Both the position numbers and the translations under genes were made by a program. Positions 7,727 to 14,640 of a stretch of DNA of 34,561 bases are shown piece by piece. Origin of the DNA: an uncultured Mucilaginibacter sp. (GTDB taxonomy: Bacteria; Bacteroidota; Bacteroidia; Sphingobacteriales; Sphingobacteriaceae); the NCBI GenBank assembly GCA_903864275.1, contig CAIPFE010000036.1, positions 1 through 34,561 of the forward strand, written 5' to 3'. The notes beneath the pieces were generated by a model. That model saw only the letters and a program-made list of their open reading frames with translations. It made no database searches and was not told the DNA's origin. Position 1 is the stretch's first letter. Each line of letters begins with the position of its first letter.

Positions 7727-7762
7727 GCTCATTATCGGATATTATCGGTTCATACCGGCTCA
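7727..7762 (+). repeat. 36-bp repeat, copy 2 (between fic and the Argonaute operon)
   Basis: Differs from copy 1 (6611-6646) at one base (GGTTC for GGCTC). It lies 6 bp after the fic stop and 79 bp before the DUF4062-APAZ start, where the promoter of the Argonaute operon would be expected. It is therefore a candidate shared operator linking the two units. The alternatives are a duplication left by insertion of fic, or a recombination site that excises fic. Confidence 0.7.
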
Positions 7763-7841
7763 AATATCTATAATAATTTACTTGCGGACATATACACCTT
7801 TCATTTCTGTAATAAGCAAAACGGATAATTAGAAAATAAAT

Positions 7842-9233
7842 ATGTTTATCACTCAGCCTAAAATATTCATAAGCAGTACCATTGTGGATTTACCCAATGA
7901 ACGCAAGGCTGCCTTAAAGGCTGTGGAAAGAGCTGGAGGCTTTCCAGTAATGTCTGAGTTTACCATAGAAGCTCAAAGTACAGATTCATTAACTGCATGT
8001 TTGGACAAAGTTAGAAACTCAGATATTTACGTTCTTATTTTAGGGGGACGATATGGCTGGCAACCAGAGGATAAGGAGTCTATCACAGAATTGGAGTATC
8101 AAACAGCTGTAGCATCTAAGTTGCCGGTTTTAGTCTTTAATACGATATATCCAAAGGAACCATCCCAAAAACAATTTGAAGCAAAGGTTGAATCATCCTA
8201 TTTCAGAAAGACAGTTCAAGATGTTTTTGAGCTACAGGAAGAAATGGAAAAATCTTTAAAGACTGAGATAGAAAAAAAACAAACAGAGTTTTTCAATCAT
8301 ACCGAACCGGTTTATTCCAACCTGGTAAAAATCAATTTTCCTGAATATGTTTATCGTGCTGAACTGAATATTGATAAAAAAGAAATTCAGGCATATAATA
8401 AAAAGCGTAAGGTCTTTAAGAAAAAACCCTCGCTTCATGATTACGCCGTTTCTGCCCTCTTTATGAAAGAGATTTCGTTTCCGCATGACTGGGTAATGAT
8501 GGATAAGTCTATACTTACTTTTCACAATTTACAAGATTCTACCGTTCCATTGACCGCAATAATAGATCTCGGTACAGCCGAAAGATTTACTTGTGATGAA
8601 ATCTATGGTACTTCATCAGAAAACTTATCAATCTTTAAGTATTTACTAAAAAAATGCCTGGAAGCAAAACTTCACAAATTAAAGATCAAGTGGATAAAGG
8701 ATGAGGGAATGTTTGCATTCATTCCTATACAAAAAGATGACTTAGGAAGATGGCAGCCCAGGTCTGCAGAATGGTCGAAGACAAATAAAAAAGCCTCAAG
8801 GAAAGTTGTTGATATTAAGCGGAACCTGAAAAATAAAGAAGAGGTCTTTAACATGAGATGCCTTTCTTTCAGGACACGATTTGAACAGTTTGATGATAAT
8901 TGGTTCCTGTCCATAAAACCCGAATGGGTTTTTTTATGGCCGGATTTACGTGTATGTGATTTAGCATATAAAAACATACAATGGTTAAAAAAAACAGAAA
9001 GAAATATGCACGTATTCAACCATTTTAATTTTATCCTAAGATACCTTCAGCCCTCCATATCACAACCTATATTTGATGAGTATAAAGATTACTCTTATCT
9101 GAGCATAGGGCAGATTGAAAAATTTGATTTTGCGCCCATTGTGCCTGATCATACATGGGTTAACCTGGAAGAACAGGGTGGGCAAAAAAAATTAGTTGAT
9201 GAGAACGGAAATGTTGATTTATTCGGATCATGA
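7842..9233 (+). CDS. DUF4062-APAZ fusion, effector partner of a short Argonaute
   Basis: A 463-residue two-domain protein. Residues ~6-100 match DUF4062: KIFISSTIVDLPNER, GRYGW and SITELEYQTAV, a TIR-like Rossmannoid fold by appearance. A charged, coiled-coil-like linker (~105-155) follows. Residues ~160-440 have the look of APAZ, the N/PAZ-replacing domain of short-pAgo partners, with FRTRFEQFDDNWFLSIKPEW (343-362) and WLKKTERN near 381. The stop overlaps the Argonaute start by ATGA, so the two are translationally coupled and surely act together. In the known SPARTA and SPARSA systems the corresponding partner carries TIR or SIR2 and depletes NAD upon guide-directed recognition of invader DNA. 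By analogy DUF4062 would be the effector here, but its activity is unknown to me. The start ATG at 7842 is the only good one; no strong promoter box is seen. The gene is AT-rich relative to the tra module, suggesting acquisition as defence cargo. Confidence 0.85.
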   Translation: MFITQPKIFISSTIVDLPNERKAALKAVERAGGFPVMSEFTIEAQSTDSLTACLDKVRNSDIYVLILGGRYGWQPEDKESITELEYQTAVASKLPVLVFNTIYPKEPSQKQFEAKVESSYFRKTVQDVFELQEEMEKSLKTEIEKKQTEFFNHTEPVYSNLVKINFPEYVYRAELNIDKKEIQAYNKKRKVFKKKPSLHDYAVSALFMKEISFPHDWVMMDKSILTFHNLQDSTVPLTAIIDLGTAERFTCDEIYGTSSENLSIFKYLLKKCLEAKLHKLKIKWIKDEGMFAFIPIQKDDLGRWQPRSAEWSKTNKKASRKVVDIKRNLKNKEEVFNMRCLSFRTRFEQFDDNWFLSIKPEWVFLWPDLRVCDLAYKNIQWLKKTERNMHVFNHFNFILRYLQPSISQPIFDEYKDYSYLSIGQIEKFDFAPIVPDHTWVNLEEQGGQKKLVDENGNVDLFGS

Positions 9234-10654
9234 CAGCAACATATTTAGAGGAACCATATTTATATTTCGGAAAGGGAAAAAGTATATGCCCGCGTGAAGG
9301 CATAGCAGGGTTGGATGTTTATGATACCATACAGGTAGCCAGGAAAGACCAACTTTTAATTGGCGTTGTAGGAATTGAAGAGGATGCGGAAAATTTAAAA
9401 AGTTGGTTGAAACGGTTTGAGAATTTTATCCCTGCCAATCCCAAAGGAAAACAAAAAGGGCTTTTTAAGTCTTTTCCAGGATTTAATCAGGAAAAAGGGT
9501 TCTGCGCAAAATTCATCTATGATACCAACTTTGAAAGACTGCTTTCACCTAACGACATAAAAGCTGTACTCAGCGAAAAAAATCACGAAAAACAAGTATT
9601 AGATGCTGTAAATTTATTTGCAGAACACGTAAAATTCCTGTCAGATATAAAAAACTGTGATGTGGTAATATGCATTATTCCCAAATCATTTGAGGGAAAA
9701 ATTGTAAAGGAAAATAAAAATGATGAGCCGGTAGAAGATAATGCTGAAGACAACGGCGAGCCGGAATTAGAAATGAATTTTAGAAGGGCGTTAAAAGCAA
9801 AGGCAATGCAGTTTAATACGCCAATACAATTGATTCGGGAATATGTATTGCATGATGATAAAAAATCACAAGACCCTGCGACAAAAGCTTGGAACTTGTG
9901 TACAGCCTTATATTACAAAGGGCTTCAAACAATTCCCTGGAAGTTAGAGGTGGATGAAAATCGCCCTAAAGTTTGTTACGTAGGTATTGGCTTCTATCGG
10001 AGCAGGGATAAAAAAACAATTCAAACGAGTTTAGCTCAAATATTTAATGAAAATGGGAAGGGGGTCATTTTAAGAGGGACACCTGTAATGGAAGATAAAG
10101 ATGATCTAAGGCCACATCTAAGTTATGAACAGTCCTATTCATTATTAAAAGATGCGCTGTCTAAATATAAATTCGCTACGGGTACAATGCCGGGGAGGCT
10201 TGTACTTCATAAAACCTCTAAATATTATGATGATGAGTTAGATGGATTTGAACAAGTGATGACTGAGCTTGGTATTACAGAGTACGATGTGGTTACTATT
10301 ATGGAAACTGATCTTAGATTTTTCAGGAATAATTTATATCCTCCAGTAAGAGGCTCCTTGTTTTCGTTAACTGAGGATAGACATATTCTTTACACAAGGG
10401 GTTCGGTGCATCAATATCAAACCTATCCAGGTATGTATATTCCTGCACCTCTTGAAATTAGAATTATAAAAAGAGCATCTTCCGTTAAAACTGTTTGCAG
10501 GGAAATATTGGGATTAACAAAAATGAACTGGAATAATACCCAATTTGATAATAAATATCCTATAACTATTGGGTGTGCACGAAAAGTAGGTGAAATAATG
10601 AAATATTTAGGTGAGAAAGATACGCCTAAAGAATCATATGCATTTTATATGTGA
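9230..10654 (+). CDS. Short prokaryotic Argonaute (MID-PIWI), catalytically inactive
   Basis: 474 residues with only MID and PIWI, the short-pAgo plan. MID (about 120-240) has EMNFRRALKAKAM, PIQLIREYVL and PATKAWNLCTALYYKG, which I recognise from guide-binding MID domains of short pAgos. PIWI (about 245-474) has VCYVGIGFY, where the first catalytic Asp is replaced by Gly254. It also has LVLHKTSKY, where the usual Asp after His-Arg/Lys is Thr329, and a C-terminal TKMNWNNTQ...YPITIGCARKVGEIM block. The loss of the DEDX tetrad predicts no slicing; the protein would recognise targets with a guide and activate its DUF4062-APAZ partner. An acidic insert (NDEPVEDNAEDNGEPELE, 164-181) is unusual. The start ATG overlaps the partner's stop (ATGA). 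It ends convergently with the RRM gene, 17 bp away. Confidence 0.92.
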   Translation: MTATYLEEPYLYFGKGKSICPREGIAGLDVYDTIQVARKDQLLIGVVGIEEDAENLKSWLKRFENFIPANPKGKQKGLFKSFPGFNQEKGFCAKFIYDTNFERLLSPNDIKAVLSEKNHEKQVLDAVNLFAEHVKFLSDIKNCDVVICIIPKSFEGKIVKENKNDEPVEDNAEDNGEPELEMNFRRALKAKAMQFNTPIQLIREYVLHDDKKSQDPATKAWNLCTALYYKGLQTIPWKLEVDENRPKVCYVGIGFYRSRDKKTIQTSLAQIFNENGKGVILRGTPVMEDKDDLRPHLSYEQSYSLLKDALSKYKFATGTMPGRLVLHKTSKYYDDELDGFEQVMTELGITEYDVVTIMETDLRFFRNNLYPPVRGSLFSLTEDRHILYTRGSVHQYQTYPGMYIPAPLEIRIIKRASSVKTVCREILGLTKMNWNNTQFDNKYPITIGCARKVGEIMKYLGEKDTPKESYAFYM

Positions 10655-10670
10655 TTCAAGGGTGCTGTCT

Positions 10671-11012
10671 TCATTTTGATAGTCTCGGACGCTTTTTTTT
10701 AACAGTACTATTATTGTCTAAGGCAATTAACTTTGTTTTTTGTTGAACAAATGACCGCTTTACAGGCACTTCCTTATCTTCAGCTATTCTGACCTCCAGT
10801 TGCCGGTCGCCGAATGGATAACCATTTAAAGCTTCAATAGCCTGGTGCGCGCCATTATCATCCATCTGAATAAAGCCAAAGCCCTTGCTTTTTCCACTCA
10901 CCTTGTCCGTTGCAATAGTCAGTAATTTAATGTCTCCGTAAGGCGCAAAAAGCTGTGCCAACTCCATTTCATTCATCTCCCGCGGGAAGCCAACGACAAA
11001 TAATTTAGTCAT
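10671..11012 (-). CDS. RRM-type RNA-binding protein
   Basis: 113 residues with one complete RNA-recognition motif: RNP2 LFVVGF at residues 4-9 and RNP1 KGFGFIQM at 43-50, followed by a basic tail (VKKKRPRLSK). Such single-RRM proteins are common in Bacteroidota, where they bind RNA and may modulate mRNA fate. The specific target here is unknown. The gene has its own -7 box (11036-11043, minus strand) and is not tightly linked to neighbours. Intact; the family assignment is firm and the function only general. Confidence 0.92.
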   Translation of the reverse strand: MTKLFVVGFPREMNEMELAQLFAPYGDIKLLTIATDKVSGKSKGFGFIQMDDNGAHQAIEALNGYPFGDRQLEVRIAEDKEVPVKRSFVQQKTKLIALDNNSTVKKKRPRLSK

Positions 11013-11035
11013 AGATAAAGTAAACCTTAATGGCG

Positions 11036-11067
11036 CAAATATAGGATTATGGATTTATCGTTTGAAA
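11036..11067 (-). promoter_or_regulatory. Promoter of the RRM gene
   Basis: On the minus strand TATATTTG (11043 to 11036) matches TAnnTTTG, with a TTTC -33-like element at 11067-11064 and a 20-bp spacer. The -7 box ends 23 bp before the ATG at 11012. Confidence 0.6.
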
Positions 11068-11141
11068 CTGAAAAACCGCTTAAAAATAGAAAGGGCCTCG
11101 CACTCGCTGCCCGGCCCCTTCAACCTAAACCTTATCACAAA

Positions 11142-11161
11142 GACAGGCAAGACTGCCTGTC
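11142..11161. terminator. Hairpin downstream of the 75-aa membrane protein gene
   Basis: A perfect 8-bp stem, GACAGGCA (11142-11149) and TGCCTGTC (11154-11161), with a 4-nt loop. It sits 52 bp past the 75-aa gene's stop on the minus strand. There is no marked U-tract, so terminator activity is an inference from position and stability. Confidence 0.45.
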
Positions 11162-11213
11162 GTAAGATAATGCCAAGGTAATTAAAAACTATTAACACTT
11201 ATAAAAAACCAAA

Positions 11214-11441
11214 CTAACGTTTGAAATTGCGGGTTTGGGCGCGCATGTAATCCTGAAATAGCTGTTCCCTGTTGCGCCTTTCTGCATCCCTTTTAGACCT
11301 GCTGCTACAGCCCCAAAGAAATAAGGCCCAAATCCCAAAACCAACAATGTATAGCGCAAAAGGGTGCTTTGAGTACAAGGCACCCATAAGAGCGCCTGTA
11401 GAAATGAAGCAGGTAAAGAGGAAATATAGGACTGTTTTCAT
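11214..11441 (-). CDS. Small two-pass membrane protein
   Basis: 75 residues with an N-terminal hydrophobic segment (~3-21), a second (~28-46, ALYIVGFGIWALFLWGC) and a strongly basic cytoplasmic-type tail (SRSKRDAERRNREQ...TRNFKR). No known family is recognised. It has a good Bacteroidota promoter, with TTTG and TATATTTA separated by 19 bp on the minus strand (11475 to 11445), so it is probably transcribed on its own. It lies among ICE accessory genes, and a role in the cell envelope during transfer is possible but unproven. Confidence 0.6.
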   Translation of the reverse strand: MKTVLYFLFTCFISTGALMGALYSKHPFALYIVGFGIWALFLWGCSSRSKRDAERRNREQLFQDYMRAQTRNFKR

Positions 11442-11444
11442 ACT

Positions 11445-11475
11445 TAAATATACTAAAATACTTAGTTATTTCAAA
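11445..11475 (-). promoter_or_regulatory. Promoter of the 75-aa membrane protein gene
   Basis: On the minus strand TTTG (11475-11472), a 19-bp spacer, then TATATTTA (11452-11445), one mismatch from TAnnTTTG. The -7 box ends 3 bp before the ATG at 11441, implying a very short or absent leader. Confidence 0.55.
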
Positions 11476-11493
11476 GGATTTTGTTAAGATAAT

Positions 11494-11967
11494 TTAATTC
11501 ATTTCATAAATTCTGTTATGCTGCCTGGCCTCCTGGACATGGTCCCTGATGGTATCCACCAGGTCGGAAAGCGGTATCCCCCTTAACCATATTACAGGGT
11601 TCTCAGGGTCGGTTGTTTTCAGGGTTAAGTCCATCAATTTGAAAAGCTGGAGGATGAACGGCTGGGTCAAAATGTAATCTTTTACCCTGTACAATTCTAC
11701 GGTATCCGTTCTTTTAAAAAAGATACCCCGTCTGATCCTGATAATTTCGGGTGTGATCATGTAAATGATATTCATGATAAATATAAACCTGTAAAACGCG
11801 AAAAGCATGATCGCCATGCTCAACCAAATCAGTCCCGGAAATATCCACCATGCTAAAAACAGAAAGCCGGTTGCGGCAAGTGTGAGCGGTAGAATTTTAA
11901 TGAATGCAAATATCGTTGCCGGTTTAATAACGATGGCCGGTTGTTCGTTGAGTTCCTGATGTTCCAT
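11494..11967 (-). CDS. Membrane-anchored bacterial PH-domain (YdbS-like) protein
   Basis: 157 residues. Two adjacent hydrophobic segments (~20-45 and ~47-70) are followed by a bPH_2/YdbS-like region: YMITPEIIRIRRGIFFKRTDTVELYRVKDYILTQPFILQLFKLMDLTLKTTDPENPVIWLRGI. This matches the family's pattern in which a short hairpin of membrane helices carries a cytoplasmic PH-like sandwich. The biochemical function is unknown. It is encoded 10 bp after the Toprim-like gene and is probably in the same operon, which runs from the methylase-helicase region leftward. Nothing suggests truncation. Confidence 0.75.
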   Translation of the reverse strand: MEHQELNEQPAIVIKPATIFAFIKILPLTLAATGFLFLAWWIFPGLIWLSMAIMLFAFYRFIFIMNIIYMITPEIIRIRRGIFFKRTDTVELYRVKDYILTQPFILQLFKLMDLTLKTTDPENPVIWLRGIPLSDLVDTIRDHVQEARQHNRIYEMN

Positions 11968-11977
11968 AAGTTTAATT

Positions 11978-12607
11978 TTATTGGTTAAAAGTTTTTTTTT
12001 TCAGCTGGTCGAGGTAACTATCGAAGTTTTTGGGTTTAATAGTCCTGGTGTTAAAGCGATAGCCGGATACTTTTTCAAAGGCGTTTAGGCTGAATTGTTC
12101 CTGCGAAAAGATGTATTGCTGATTTCGGAAATTGATAGTCACTTGTTCATTAACTATACCAACAGCCACAGGTATCCGGCGGATACCTGTGGCTGTTTTC
12201 AGGTCGCATAGCTTCCCTAAAATATCCCTGCTAAAAATCAATGACACCATTTTACCATCCAGGTACTGGTTGATCCAGCGCATCTGTATATTGTTAGGCT
12301 GTACACCTGTTGCCAGAAAAAGCAAGTTGTCCGTTTGATTAAAAGCAGCGAAATTCAAGCTTAAATAAGCGATACCATCCATAGCCGAGGCACAGATGAA
12401 TACATGCCGGATCATAGAAAAATTGGTATCTCCAGCTATCCAAAAATGTTCAGCTACAGGGACCCGGTGAAAAGCAAAACCAAAATGCTCTATGCTATCC
12501 TGGTAATTAAACACCAGGTTCCCTGCTGCATCGGATGTAAAATATGGGTGAAAAAAATCCTGTACTTCCGGCCTTACACCTAATTTGGTCAGATATGGAT
12601 GCATCAA
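11978..12607 (-). CDS. Degenerate Toprim-like protein
   Basis: 209 residues. I infer a Toprim_2-like domain. HVFICASAMDGIAYLSLN (68-85) lines up with the ICESAIDALAYxxL motif of Toprim proteins found on ICEs, and LLFLATG (95-101) with the following strand. FSRDILGKLCDLKTATGIRR (125-144) corresponds to the DxD...G segment. The catalytic Glu is Ala73 and the first Asp of DxD is replaced by Ser/Arg, so metal-dependent chemistry is unlikely. The start overlaps the stop of the 266-aa gene (ATGA). Codons ~138-149 lie inside a perfect 37-bp palindrome, so both strands encode TATGIRRIPVAV. A 10-nt T-run at 11992-12001 near the 3' end (Lys codons) could be frameshift-prone. Confidence 0.55.
   Translation of the reverse strand: MMHPYLTKLGVRPEVQDFFHPYFTSDAAGNLVFNYQDSIEHFGFAFHRVPVAEHFWIAGDTNFSMIRHVFICASAMDGIAYLSLNFAAFNQTDNLLFLATGVQPNNIQMRWINQYLDGKMVSLIFSRDILGKLCDLKTATGIRRIPVAVGIVNEQVTINFRNQQYIFSQEQFSLNAFEKVSGYRFNTRTIKPKNFDSYLDQLKKKTFNQ
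12161..12197. repeat. Perfect 18-bp-arm palindrome inside the Toprim-like gene
   Basis: The left arm is 12161-12178 (AACAGCCACAGGTATCCG), the centre is a single G, and the right arm 12180-12197 is its exact reverse complement. It lies entirely within coding sequence and keeps the frame open on both strands. Perfect symmetry over 37 bp is not expected from protein constraint alone. Confidence 0.9.
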
Positions 12608-13404
12608 CGCGAGCTCTCTGTCCCGGAATACATATTACCGGGTTCATTTTCAAAATGATTATTTAATGGAGAACCCTTTGTTTTCTCCTGCTTCTGCATA
12701 TCCTGCAAAGCTTGCTTATAACCCTTACTCATCAATGCAGCATCCTTCTCATCCTGTTTTTGTCCAAAGGCGGCATGCAGCCCTTTAAACAACATATAGG
12801 ATATACCGCCATCGATCAGTATAGATGCTATCAACGCTAATTTATTGGAATGGATGCCCTTGCTTTCTGTTCCGGAATATCTGATAGTCGTGCCGTCTCC
12901 AGTTTCAACTTCCTTACCTTTCCGGTAGCGTTCCTTTTGTTCCGCTGTTAAAGGTTCATTATTGATATAATCCGGCGCCAGTATCTTTTCAGTATCGGTA
13001 ATAATAAATTCGTTGGTATCCTTATCAAATTCAATCAGGATTTCTTTTGGATTACCCTCGCCGTCAAAAATCATCTTCTGCATATTGACCACATCGCCCT
13101 TCTCCAGCATTTCAGCTTCGGTATCCGTCAGATAAGTCGGGTATTCCGCTTCGCGATAAATAGGATGAACCAACAGGTCAAGGGTTCCTTTATCATTTGG
13201 CTTTAAGGATAGTTTTGCATCAAGTGAGGGTATGTGCAAACCATCGGTGTTCAGGTTTTCCAACCTTAACATAGCGGTACGCCTGCCCGAAAGCAATGCT
13301 TTCAGATCGTCTTCATCCATGTTCAATACGCCATTCTTAGCCAAACCAATCTTTTCCAGGTCTGCCATCGGCAAATCCTGCTCATTAAATATTTGCTGTA
13401 TCAT
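12604..13404 (-). CDS. DUF4099/DUF3945-type ICE protein
   Basis: 266 residues. The N-terminal MIQQIFNEQDLPMADLEKIGLAKNGVLNMDEDDLKALLSGRRT segment is typical of DUF4099. The following HPIYREAEYP...LEKGDVVNMQK and LIEFDKDTNEFIIT segments resemble DUF3945. Both domains are known from Bacteroidota conjugative elements, often fused to topoisomerase/primase-type proteins, but have no established biochemical role. The C-terminal ~90 residues are low-complexity and charged, with a weakly hydrophobic patch (LALIASILIDGGISYMLF). It lies between the ArdC-like gene (12 bp upstream) and the Toprim-like gene (ATGA overlap), so an operon is likely. The split of DUF4099/DUF3945 and Toprim into adjacent genes is suggestive of a former fusion. 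Confidence 0.7.
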   Translation of the reverse strand: MIQQIFNEQDLPMADLEKIGLAKNGVLNMDEDDLKALLSGRRTAMLRLENLNTDGLHIPSLDAKLSLKPNDKGTLDLLVHPIYREAEYPTYLTDTEAEMLEKGDVVNMQKMIFDGEGNPKEILIEFDKDTNEFIITDTEKILAPDYINNEPLTAEQKERYRKGKEVETGDGTTIRYSGTESKGIHSNKLALIASILIDGGISYMLFKGLHAAFGQKQDEKDAALMSKGYKQALQDMQKQEKTKGSPLNNHFENEPGNMYSGTESSR

Positions 13405-13416
13405 TTTTTTGATTTA

Positions 13417-14613
13417 TTATCTTGTATAAGCGTTATTTTCTTCTTCAGCCAGGACTGGTTCTTCCATTTCCACTGCTGCGGCTACCGTTTTTTCAAGCGG
13501 GTTATTCAGGGCATCCAATAATTTATTGTACAACACATCATTAGCGCCCACCTTAAATTTACGCCCTGTTGATTCCTGCACTTGCAGTTCATTTTTTTTC
13601 GATTCGGCCAATACTTTATATTCCATATCATTATAGGAAATGACATCACCTTTGGATAATTTATCCCGCTTAGGTTCAGCTTTTGGCAACTCCTGTTTTA
13701 ACTCAATTTTTGGTTCAAAGGCCAGCACATAATCCGCTATGATCTGCGCATCGGAGGCGGCTTTAAAAAGTTCGGCAGGGTCTTCCTTTAACATTGCTGA
13801 CCAGTTACTGACGAGTTCTTCCTCGTTACTCATCTCAAAGCCCAGGTTTAATTCGGTGCCAATCAGCAGTGAGGCGATGTTGGTGCGTAGTTCTTCCCTG
13901 AAATAATTATCCGATCCGGCTTCTGCTCCCATCGGCTCATTCAAACGGCCATCCTGTGTCGCCCAGCGGGTCATTTCGTGCAGCACAGCATTATAATATT
14001 TTTCAGGGGTTTCAAAAAGGTCTTTATCCGGCACTTCAATGCTGTCGGTTTCCCGGTCATAAAAGACCGCGTTGGAGTTTTCTGAAAGTGCAACTTTGCT
14101 GGCATCAACAATATTTTGTGCCCTTTCTATGGGGCTTAACGGCTGAAGCGCATTTCTTTCTTCCTGTACCTGTTTCCATTCCGGCAAAATATTTAGCTGT
14201 TCGCCATTGAATAAAGCATATTCTTTAAGCACAGGCTCATCCAATTTAACCATGTGCGTTTTTGGTTTCCCGTTTTCCTTCAACTCCTTCTCACCCTTAT
14301 CGTTTAAAACGGGCTGAATTTCACTGCTTGCATAAAAGTTGATCCATGTCCCTTTTTCCTCTTTCCTTACAGGTGTCTTATTATAGGATGCCTTATCAAA
14401 TGACATCCATCGGGCATCCTCCCGGCCCTGCATCATTAATATTATTGCTACATGCCCGCGATAATTTTTATTTGTTGCAGGGTTATATGGCAATGCAAAA
14501 GCTGCTTTACCATCTTCTTTTACAGGCTTCTGAAAAATTGAAGTGCCTGCTTTAAAATCAGCGATCAGCTTCTTGGCGACCTTTTCTGATAAGGGGGGAT
14601 AATTGTTGTCCAT
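13417..14613 (-). CDS. ArdC-like antirestriction protein
   Basis: 398 residues. The N-terminal ~100 residues (FKAGTSIFQKPV...LPYNPATNKNYRGHVAIILMM...ARWMSFDKA) match the ArdC N-terminal single-stranded-DNA-binding domain. Around 165-260 it resembles the ArdC metallopeptidase-like part (AQNIVDASK, YYNAVLHEMTRWA, FREELRTNIASLLIGTELNLGFE). The zinc motif HExxH is incomplete: HEMTR (212-216) lacks the second His, so peptidase activity is doubtful. The C-terminal ~80 residues contain a small beta-domain (KGDVISYNDMEYKVLAESKKNELQVQESTGRKFKV). ArdC of plasmids protects incoming single-stranded DNA from restriction; that role is inferred here from family and context. Intact. Confidence 0.8.
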   Translation of the reverse strand: MDNNYPPLSEKVAKKLIADFKAGTSIFQKPVKEDGKAAFALPYNPATNKNYRGHVAIILMMQGREDARWMSFDKASYNKTPVRKEEKGTWINFYASSEIQPVLNDKGEKELKENGKPKTHMVKLDEPVLKEYALFNGEQLNILPEWKQVQEERNALQPLSPIERAQNIVDASKVALSENSNAVFYDRETDSIEVPDKDLFETPEKYYNAVLHEMTRWATQDGRLNEPMGAEAGSDNYFREELRTNIASLLIGTELNLGFEMSNEEELVSNWSAMLKEDPAELFKAASDAQIIADYVLAFEPKIELKQELPKAEPKRDKLSKGDVISYNDMEYKVLAESKKNELQVQESTGRKFKVGANDVLYNKLLDALNNPLEKTVAAAVEMEEPVLAEEENNAYTR

Positions 14614-14640
14614 AATTTTATTTTTTAATAGCTGTTTATT

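Noticed and set aside
6611..7762. CRISPR-like array from the repeated 36-bp sequence
   Set aside because: Only two copies separated by a complete fic gene; no short regular spacers and no cas genes.
7842..8141. Plain TIR domain in the Argonaute partner, making this an ordinary SPARTA system
   Set aside because: The N-terminal motifs (FISSTIVDLPNER, GRYGW, SITELEYQTA) fit DUF4062 better than canonical TIR; a distant TIR relationship is still possible.
12132..12338. 68-codon ORF on the + strand opposite the Toprim-like gene
   Set aside because: It is open mainly because of the 37-bp palindrome; it lies antisense to a well-supported gene and has no protein-like features.
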